Of a DNA stretch of 10,738 nt, positions 1 through 4,752 are shown one piece after another. Each line of letters opens with the position of its first letter. Position 1 is the first letter of the stretch. This DNA is from Modestobacter sp. GTDB lineage: Bacteria > Actinomycetota > Actinomycetes > Mycobacteriales > Geodermatophilaceae. Under the pieces are notes generated by a model that ran no database searches, was not told the origin of the DNA, and saw only the letters and a list, made by a program, of their open reading frames with translations. The translations under genes were made by a program, and so were the position numbers. The stretch covers positions 1 through 10,738 of the forward strand of contig JAOPWO010000182.1 of NCBI GenBank assembly GCA_025965635.1, given 5' to 3'.

Positions 1-637
1 CCTGGGCCCGCCACACGTGGGCGTTCAGCACGCGCCCCTCCGGCAGCGGGACGGTGATCACCACCGCGTCGTTGTCGGAGTCGCGCAGCAGCTTCACCGG
101 CAGGCCGTGCGGGTCGAGCGCCGGGTAGTGCTCCAGCTGCCAGCCGTCCGCGGACAGGCCCTGCGAGAAGTAGCCGGCGCGGTAGAGCAGACCGACGCCG
201 ATCAGCGGGACGCCGAGGTCGGAGGCGGCCTTCAGGTGGTCGCCGGCCAGGATGCCCAGACCGCCGGAGTACTGGGGCAGCACCTCGGTGATGCCGAACT
301 CGGCGGAGAAGTAGGCGATGGAGGCCGGCGCCTCGGCGCCGAGCGACTGGTACCAGTGCGGGGCGGACAGGTAGTCCTCGAGGTCGTCGGTGACGTCCTG
401 CAGCCGGCGGAGGAAGCGCCGGTCCTTGGCCAGCGCGGCCAGCCGCTCGGCCGACACCTCACCGAGGACCCGAACCGGGTCGCCTCCGAACCGGTCCCAC
501 AGCTCGGGGTCCAGGCCCTCGAACAGGTCCCGGGTCTCGGGGTGCCACGACCAGCGCAGGTTCATCACCAGCTGGGACAGCGGCAGGAGCGCCTCCGGGA
601 GGGAGGCTCGGACGGTGAGTCGGCGGAGGGCTCGCAC
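1..637 (-). CDS. glgP: Alpha-glucan (glycogen) phosphorylase, N-terminal 212 codons, cut by the left window edge
   Basis: GlgP phosphorolyses alpha-1,4-glucan ends to glucose-1-phosphate in the cytoplasm (GT35 family, pyridoxal phosphate dependent). Seen here: a GTG start at 637-635 and an open frame to the left edge, 212 codons. Residues about 1-105 match the DUF3417 N-terminal module of actinobacterial phosphorylases (VRALRRLTVRASLPEAL, then NLRWSWHPETRDLF at 26-39). The GT35 core begins near 106 with SIAYFSAEFGITEVLPQYSG, followed by GGLGILAGDHLKAASDLGVP (125-144). The catalytic and PLP-lysine regions lie outside the window. GTG 637 is preferred because it opens directly into the conserved RALRRLTVRA motif and has a -10-like hexamer 7 bp upstream, which suggests a leaderless mRNA. 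The gene follows the transporter ATPase gene by 66 bp on the same strand. Family identity is nearly certain; intactness cannot be judged. Confidence 0.95.
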   Translation of the reverse strand, partial: MRALRRLTVRASLPEALLPLSQLVMNLRWSWHPETRDLFEGLDPELWDRFGGDPVRVLGEVSAERLAALAKDRRFLRRLQDVTDDLEDYLSAPHWYQSLGAEAPASIAYFSAEFGITEVLPQYSGGLGILAGDHLKAASDLGVPLIGVGLLYRAGYFSQGLSADGWQLEHYPALDPHGLPVKLLRDSDNDAVVITVPLPEGRVLNAHVWRAQ

Positions 638-644
638 GCCGGCG

Positions 645-650
645 AGCGTA
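645..650 (-). promoter_or_regulatory. Candidate -10 element for a leaderless glgP transcript
   Basis: On the minus strand the hexamer TACGCT (TANNNT class) ends 7 bp before the GTG start codon of glgP, with no Shine-Dalgarno sequence between them. That spacing would put transcription start at or beside the start codon, as in leaderless actinobacterial genes. No convincing -35 was found. The site lies in the 66-bp gap after the ATPase stop, so glgP may have its own promoter as well as read-through from the transporter genes. Confidence 0.5.
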
Positions 651-703
651 GCCGCCACCCGCCGAGGAGACCGAGACGCGCGGGTCGCCTCCGGCCGCCG
701 CGC

Positions 704-1819
704 TCAGCTGGGCGGGAAGGCCCGCACCGGACCGGTCACCGTCACCGTCACCCGGTCCCCCGGCCGCCGGCGGGCCGACCGTTCCCGGACGGCGACGGTC
801 CGGTCGGCCCCGTCCGGCGCGCGCGGGTCGTCGATCTCCACGGTCACGAGGCTGTCGGCGCCCTGGAACTCCGAGCCCAGCACCCGGCCGGCCACGACCG
901 GCCGACCCGCCGGCGGTGGGACGTCGTCGCCGGTCCGCTCCAGGTGCACCTGCTCGGGTCGCAACAGCACCGACACCCGCCCGTCGACGGGCGCCAGCGG
1001 CCCCGCGACGCTCAGCACACCGAGCGCCGTGCGGACCCCGCCGTCCACGACCGTGCCGGGCAGGACGATCGACTCGCCGACGAACCGGCCGACCCCGAGG
1101 TCCCGCGGCGCCCGGTAGAGCTCGTCCGGCGCTGCGGACTGCACCACCCGGCCGTCGCGCAGGACCGCCACCTGGTCGGCGATCGACAACGCCTCCTGCT
1201 GGTCGTGGGTGACCAGCACCGCCGTCGTCCCGTCGGCGCGGACGGCGGCCCGCACGACGGCCCGGAGCTCGGCCCGCAGCGCCGCGTCGAGAGCGCTGAA
1301 CGGTTCGTCGAGGAGCACCACGGCCGGCCGCGGAGCCAGGGCCCGGGCGACGGCGACCCGCTGCTGCTGCCCGCCGGAGAGCTCGTGCGGCATCCGGTCG
1401 GCGAGGGCCCGGAGGCCGACCAGGTCGAGCACCTCTGCCACCCGATCGCCGTGCCCGGAGCGTCGTCCCGGCCGCCCCAGGCCGAAGCCGACGTTCCCGG
1501 CCACCGACAAGTGCGGGAACAGCGCCCCCTCCTGCGGCACGATCCCGACCCGCCGGTGCTCGGGGGCGACGTGCAGGCCCGGGCCACTCACCATCCGCCC
1601 GCCGACGGCGATGGACCCGAAGAGGGGCCGTTCGAAGCCGGCGACCAGTCGCAGCAGCGTGGTCTTACCGCACCCCGACGGCCCGAGCACCGCCACGAAC
1701 GCGCCGGCCGGCACCGTGAGCGTCGCCTCGCGGAGCACGGCGGTCTCCTCGTAGGCGTGCGCCAGCCCGGTCACCGTCAGCCCCGGTGGGGTCGACCCGG
1801 TCACGAAGCGGTCAGCCAC
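704..1819 (-). CDS. fbpC: FbpC-type iron(III) ABC transporter ATP-binding protein
   Basis: This 371-residue cytoplasmic ATPase should power the permease encoded just upstream. Seen: Walker A GPSGCGKTT (46-54), Q-loop in VGIVPQEGALFPHLSV (Q96), ABC signature LSGGQQQR (147-154), Walker B VVLLDEP (167-173, catalytic E172) and switch histidine in LVTHDQQEA (H205). A C-terminal TOBE-like region (about 280-370, containing LLRPEQVHL) follows; together these are the layout of the Fbp/Pot/Mal importer ATPases. The VPQEGALFPHL variant around the Q-loop is typical of iron(III) FbpC-like members. Start: GTG at 1819-1817, 8 nt inside the end of the permease gene, so translation is probably coupled; another GTG sits five codons further in. 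Stop is TGA at 706-704. The substrate is inferred from the neighbouring binding protein; the ATPase alone would not exclude polyamine or thiamine import. Confidence 0.9.
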   Translation of the reverse strand: MADRFVTGSTPPGLTVTGLAHAYEETAVLREATLTVPAGAFVAVLGPSGCGKTTLLRLVAGFERPLFGSIAVGGRMVSGPGLHVAPEHRRVGIVPQEGALFPHLSVAGNVGFGLGRPGRRSGHGDRVAEVLDLVGLRALADRMPHELSGGQQQRVAVARALAPRPAVVLLDEPFSALDAALRAELRAVVRAAVRADGTTAVLVTHDQQEALSIADQVAVLRDGRVVQSAAPDELYRAPRDLGVGRFVGESIVLPGTVVDGGVRTALGVLSVAGPLAPVDGRVSVLLRPEQVHLERTGDDVPPPAGRPVVAGRVLGSEFQGADSLVTVEIDDPRAPDGADRTVAVRERSARRRPGDRVTVTVTGPVRAFPPS

Positions 1820-3314
1820 CGGGACCCCGGCTCCGCTCGGCGCCCCGGGAGACGTACCAACCGGGGACCGCGGCCAGCAGCACGATGACCGCGGCGTAGG
1901 GCGCGGCCGCGGCGAACTGGCCGACCTCGGTGGTGGTCCACAGCCGCATGGCGAGCGTCTCCGAACCGGTGGGGTGCAGCACGAGGGTCGCGGTCAGCTC
2001 CTTCATCCCGGTGAGGAAGACCAGCAGACCCCCGGCGGCGATGCCCGGCGCGGCCAGCGGCACGGTCACCGACCGGAACACCTGGCGCGGGCTGCGGCCC
2101 AGCGACCGGGCCGTCTCCTCCAGCGCGGGCGGGGACTGCGCCACCGACGCCCGGACCGCGCCCACGGCCAGCGGAAGGAAGAGCAGCGCGTAGGCGAGCA
2201 CGAGCAGCGGCGGGCTCAGGTAGACCGCCGGTGCGTGCCGGACGGCGAGCACCACCAGCGCCAAGGCGACGACGATCGCCGGGACGGCGTGGGGCAGCCA
2301 GCTCAGGCCCTCGACCCATCGGGCCGCCCGGCCGGGGTGGCGGGCGGCGAGCACACCCACCGGGAGGGCGAGGGCGAGGGTGAGCAACGCCCCGCCACCG
2401 GCGTACCCCACCGACGTGAGCGCCGCTGACCCCAGCCGCGGGAGGTCCCACGCCCCCGACCGACCGACCGTCAGCCACCAGCCCAGGCTGGCCAGCGGCA
2501 CCCCCAGGGAAGCCAGCGCGACGCCGGCGAGCGCCGCCGGCGCGAGCACCCGGGCAGGCCCGGTCAGCTGCCGCCGGGCAGGGCGGCGGGCCGCGCCGGA
2601 GCCGACCCGGGCGTGCCGGGCGCGACCACGGCTGCGCAGCTCGCCGAGCACGACCAGCGCGGTGACCGCGACCAGCAGCAGCGACAGGGTGGTCGGCACC
2701 AGCCGGCTGAAGCTGTTCTCCAACGCGGTGGCGATCGACCGGGTCACGGTGTCCACCCGCAGGATCGAGACCGATCCGAAGTCGGCGAGCACGTAGGTCG
2801 CGACGAGCAGCCCGCCCGCCGCCATCGCCGGGCGCAGTTGCGGGAGGGTGACCCGCCGGAACGCCGTCCACGGTCGGCAGCCCGACGAGCGGGCAACCTC
2901 CTCCCACGCCGGGTCCATCCCGCGCAGCGCCGCCGCGACGGCGAGGTGGACATAGGGCGAGCAGCAGAGCGTGAGCACCAGGGCCGCCCCGGCGAAGCCG
3001 CTCACCACGGGGACGGCGGCCAGCCAGGTGTAGGCGGCGACGTAGCTCGGCACCGCCAGCGGCAGCGCCGCGAGCACCGCGAACACCCGCCGGCCGGGGA
3101 ACACGCACCGTTCGACCAGCCACGCCGATCCGACGCCGAGCACCAGGCTGGCAGCGCTGACCACCGCTGCCAGGGCCAGGGTCGTGCCCAGCAGCCGGCG
3201 GATGCGGGGGCGCAGGAGCACCTCGATCATCTCGCCGGCGTTCGACCCCGCGGCCATGACGACCAGGTACACCACCGGCAGCAGCGCGACGGCGCAGGTG
3301 AGCAGCGCGGGCAC
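1812..3314 (-). CDS. fbpB: FbpB-type iron(III) ABC transporter permease (two fused permease modules)
   Basis: From GTG 3314 this is a 500-residue integral membrane protein made of two tandem binding-protein-dependent permease modules, the usual form of FbpB/SfuB. Hydrophobic segments begin almost at the start (about 4-22), continue to about 225, and resume from about 255 to the C-terminus, consistent with roughly 12 helices. Each module carries a cytoplasmic EAA loop for ATPase docking: EEVARSSGCRPWTAFRRVTL (138-157) and EETARSLGRSPRQVFRSVTV (399-418). An arginine-rich linker (about 227-248) separates the modules. The GTG at 3314 has no clear ribosome binding site and would start inside the first membrane helix. 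The frame stays open and coding-like upstream to a CTG at 3452 that overlaps the lipoprotein stop, so the true start may be there. The 3' end overlaps the ATPase gene by 8 nt. Confidence 0.88.
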   Translation of the reverse strand: MPALLTCAVALLPVVYLVVMAAGSNAGEMIEVLLRPRIRRLLGTTLALAAVVSAASLVLGVGSAWLVERCVFPGRRVFAVLAALPLAVPSYVAAYTWLAAVPVVSGFAGAALVLTLCCSPYVHLAVAAALRGMDPAWEEVARSSGCRPWTAFRRVTLPQLRPAMAAGGLLVATYVLADFGSVSILRVDTVTRSIATALENSFSRLVPTTLSLLLVAVTALVVLGELRSRGRARHARVGSGAARRPARRQLTGPARVLAPAALAGVALASLGVPLASLGWWLTVGRSGAWDLPRLGSAALTSVGYAGGGALLTLALALPVGVLAARHPGRAARWVEGLSWLPHAVPAIVVALALVVLAVRHAPAVYLSPPLLVLAYALLFLPLAVGAVRASVAQSPPALEETARSLGRSPRQVFRSVTVPLAAPGIAAGGLLVFLTGMKELTATLVLHPTGSETLAMRLWTTTEVGQFAAAAPYAAVIVLLAAVPGWYVSRGAERSRGPGG

Positions 3315-3452
3315 CAGCAGCGTCCGGGGCGGGTGCCGGCGCCGGCCGCGCGGATGGGTCGCTGCCGGGACTCCGTCGAGCGCCCCGACAGGCCGGGCGA
3401 GGCCCTCGTCGGGCAGATCCGGCGCGGGGGGCGCCGCCAGTCTCGAGGTCAG
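3315..3452 (-). other. Probable N-terminal extension of the permease, opening with CTG
   Basis: The permease frame continues upstream of GTG 3314 for 46 codons with no stop and no ATG, GTG or TTG. The first candidate codon is CTG at 3452-3450, which overlaps the TGA of the binding-protein gene as CTGA, the position where ATGA or GTGA couplings usually occur. A GGTGGGG tract lies about 5 bases upstream. Most third codon positions are G or C, as in the real genes here. The last residues before the first membrane helix are strongly basic (THPRGRRRHPPRT), as expected for a cytosolic N-terminus. Whether CTG is actually used cannot be seen from sequence. Confidence 0.45.
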
Positions 3453-4594
3453 GTCAGCCCCACCCGGTTGAGGAGGTCGAGGGTGGCCGACAGCGACGCC
3501 ATGTCGTCGAGGTCGATGTCGGGGGCCTGCAGCTCCTCCAGCGGGGGCAGCTCGTCCTCCGCGGGCACCGCCTCGGTCATCGGGTACTCGAACGTCTGCT
3601 CGGCGAAGTACCGCTGCGCCTGCTCCGACAGCAGGAACTCGACCAGCGCGAGGGCGTCGTCCTGCCGGTCGGTGGAGCTGACCACCCCGGAACCGCTGAC
3701 GTTGACCAGTGAGCCCGCGGCGCCGTCGCGCAGGTAGGCCAGCCGGGCCGTGACGTTCTCCGCGCCGACCTCGGCCGCCTGCTCGAACCAGTAGTAGTGG
3801 TTGATCAGCCCCATGGGCAGCCGGCCCGAGTCGACCGCGTCCAGTATCGCGTCGTTGCCGTCGAAGATCTGCGCGTCGTTGTCGACCAGGCCCTGCACGA
3901 ACTCCTCGGCCGCCTGCTCGCCCTCCAGGACCCGCATGGTGGTGATGAAAGCCTGGAACGAGGCATTGCCCGGGGCGATGCCGAGCTGTCCGGCGTAGCG
4001 CGGGTCGACCAGGTCAGCGGTGTCGGCAGGGAGGTCCTGCTCGGCGATCAGACCGGGGTTGTGCACCACGGCGCGTGCCCGTCCGGTCAGCGGCACCCAA
4101 CGGCCGTCTTCGTCGGCGTAGGCGGGCAGCGTCTGCCCGGTCAGCTCGTCGGGCAGGTCGGCGAGGCAGCCGGCGTCGCCGAGTGCGCCGAGCGCCCCGG
4201 CGTCCTGGAGCAGGACGACGTCGGCCGGGCTCTGGTCACCCTCGGCCAGCAGCTGGGCCGTGATCGCCGACGTCGAGCCGTAGCGCACCGACAGCTCGAC
4301 CCCGGACTCCTGGGCGTAGGTCTCCAGCAGCGGACGGACGAGCTCCTCGCTGCGGCCGGAGTAGACCACCAGCGCCTCCTCGTCGACCGGCGTCTCGACC
4401 TCGGGGTCGACGTCGCCGTACGCGACCGCGCCGGCCCGGCAGGTGGTCCCGGCGACCGCCTCGCCCCCGTCGGCCTCGGAGGCGGCGGCACCGCAGCCGG
4501 TGAGGGTGAGGGTGAGGGTGAGGGTGGTGACCCCCAGGACCGTCCGGGTGCCCCGGGGTCGGCGGGACGACGCGCGGTGCAGGGGGTGGGGCAT
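3449..4594 (-). CDS. fbpA: FbpA-type iron(III) substrate-binding lipoprotein
   Basis: This 381-residue protein should capture ferric iron outside the membrane and deliver it to the adjacent permease. Seen: a basic n-region with RRPRGTRT (11-18), a threonine/leucine h-region and lipobox LTGC (31-34, lipidated C34), so it is a predicted lipoprotein. The mature fold begins at about 75 with LVVYSGRSEELVRPLL, then LLAEGDQSPADVVLLQDAGA (115-134), and INHYYWF (264-270) carrying the paired tyrosines Y267 and Y268 that bind iron in Neisseria FbpA. From recalled homologue sequence, the positions of the other two neisserial ligands (His9, Glu57) appear to be S82 and Q130. C52 and C143 are the only cysteines after the lipid cysteine and could form a disulphide. 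ATG 4594 has GGAG four bases upstream. It is the first gene of the transporter cassette; a candidate iron box covers its promoter. Substrate assignment is inference. Confidence 0.88.
   Translation of the reverse strand: MPHPLHRASSRRPRGTRTVLGVTTLTLTLTLTGCGAAASEADGGEAVAGTTCRAGAVAYGDVDPEVETPVDEEALVVYSGRSEELVRPLLETYAQESGVELSVRYGSTSAITAQLLAEGDQSPADVVLLQDAGALGALGDAGCLADLPDELTGQTLPAYADEDGRWVPLTGRARAVVHNPGLIAEQDLPADTADLVDPRYAGQLGIAPGNASFQAFITTMRVLEGEQAAEEFVQGLVDNDAQIFDGNDAILDAVDSGRLPMGLINHYYWFEQAAEVGAENVTARLAYLRDGAAGSLVNVSGSGVVSSTDRQDDALALVEFLLSEQAQRYFAEQTFEYPMTEAVPAEDELPPLEELQAPDIDLDDMASLSATLDLLNRVGLT
4499..4524 (+). repeat. Hexanucleotide tandem repeat with a G-quadruplex motif
   Basis: Four perfect GGTGAG copies (4499-4522) followed by a partial copy. 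Read as plus strand it contains four GGG tracts (4504-4506, 4510-4512, 4516-4518, 4522-4524) separated by TGA, which meets the standard G3N1-7 quadruplex pattern. On the coding minus strand it encodes the alternating Thr-Leu core of the lipoprotein signal peptide, ending just before the lipobox. The G-rich strand is the template strand of the lipoprotein gene. Confidence 0.85.
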
Positions 4595-4618
4595 GGGGCT
4601 CCATCGCTCGGACGTCCC

Positions 4619-4633
4619 CGCCTGGGCCAGGCG
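4619..4633. promoter_or_regulatory. Perfect 7-bp-arm palindrome in the fbpA leader
   Basis: CGCCTGGGCCAGGCG has arms 4619-4625 and 4627-4633 around one central base. It lies between the presumed -10 of the lipoprotein gene and its ATG, near the expected 5' end of the mRNA. It could be an operator, or an RNA hairpin with a shorter stem. No known regulator is recognised for it. Confidence 0.35.
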
Positions 4634-4635
4634 AG

Positions 4636-4654
4636 TGAGGACAGGCTAACCACA
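4636..4654 (-). promoter_or_regulatory. Candidate DtxR/IdeR iron box overlapping the fbpA -10 region
   Basis: The 19-mer TGAGGACAGGCTAACCACA matches the actinobacterial DtxR/IdeR consensus TTAGGTTAGGCTAACCTAA at 14 of 19 positions, including the full central AGGCTAACC. On the minus strand it contains TAGCCT (4648-4643), a TANNNT -10 candidate that would start transcription about 40 nt before ATG 4594. A repressor bound here would block the promoter, giving iron-dependent repression of the transporter. The outer arms are degenerate, so this is a candidate only. Confidence 0.5.
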
Positions 4655-4661
4655 CGAGCGA

Positions 4662-4696
4662 CCGGTCCACCAGGGGGGGCACCCCGTGGTCACCGG
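4662..4696. promoter_or_regulatory. Imperfect inverted repeat in the divergent fbpA-glgE region
   Basis: Arms pair in three blocks: CCGGT (4662-4666) with ACCGG (4692-4696), ACCA (4669-4672) with TGGT (4687-4690), and GGGG with CCCC (4682-4685), enclosing a run of seven G (4673-4679). It lies upstream of the presumed -10 elements of both divergent genes and touches the expected -35 area of fbpA. It could be an operator for an unidentified regulator or an old terminator; neither is proven. Confidence 0.4.
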
Positions 4697-4735
4697 GACG
4701 CCTGCCCACGCCGAAGTGCCCGGACAGCCGGAGAT

Positions 4736-4744
4736 CGCTAGCGT
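4736..4744 (+). promoter_or_regulatory. Candidate -10 element for a leaderless glgE transcript, within a palindrome
   Basis: TAGCGT (4739-4744, TANNNT class) ends 8 bp before the ATG of glgE at 4753. There is no Shine-Dalgarno sequence in those 8 bases; the nearest GGAG is about 19 bases upstream of the ATG. Transcription would therefore start at or next to the ATG. The hexamer overlaps a perfect 8-bp palindrome, CGCTAGCG (4736-4743). No clear -35 was seen. Confidence 0.5.
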
Positions 4745-4752
4745 GATCGCCG

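Noticed and set aside
638..703. Rho-independent terminator between the ATPase gene and glgP
   Set aside because: The stretch is GC-rich and can form only weak short pairings, with no strong stem followed by a T run on the minus strand.
17..1888. Long plus-strand open frame (623 codons) across the glgP and ATPase region
   Set aside because: It is antisense to two clearly conserved genes, spans their junction, and its product is Arg/Gly/His-rich with no domain. Long antisense frames are expected at this GC content.
1801..3123. Minus-strand frame of 440 codons overlapping the permease
   Set aside because: Same strand, different frame from the permease. The product is Arg/Gly/Ala-rich with no membrane pattern, while the permease frame shows two EAA loops.
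638..4752. Transposition or integration scars flanking the iron cassette
   Set aside because: I compared the two junction regions (638-703 and 4595-4752) by eye and saw no matching direct or inverted repeats, no tRNA fragment and no transposase remnant.
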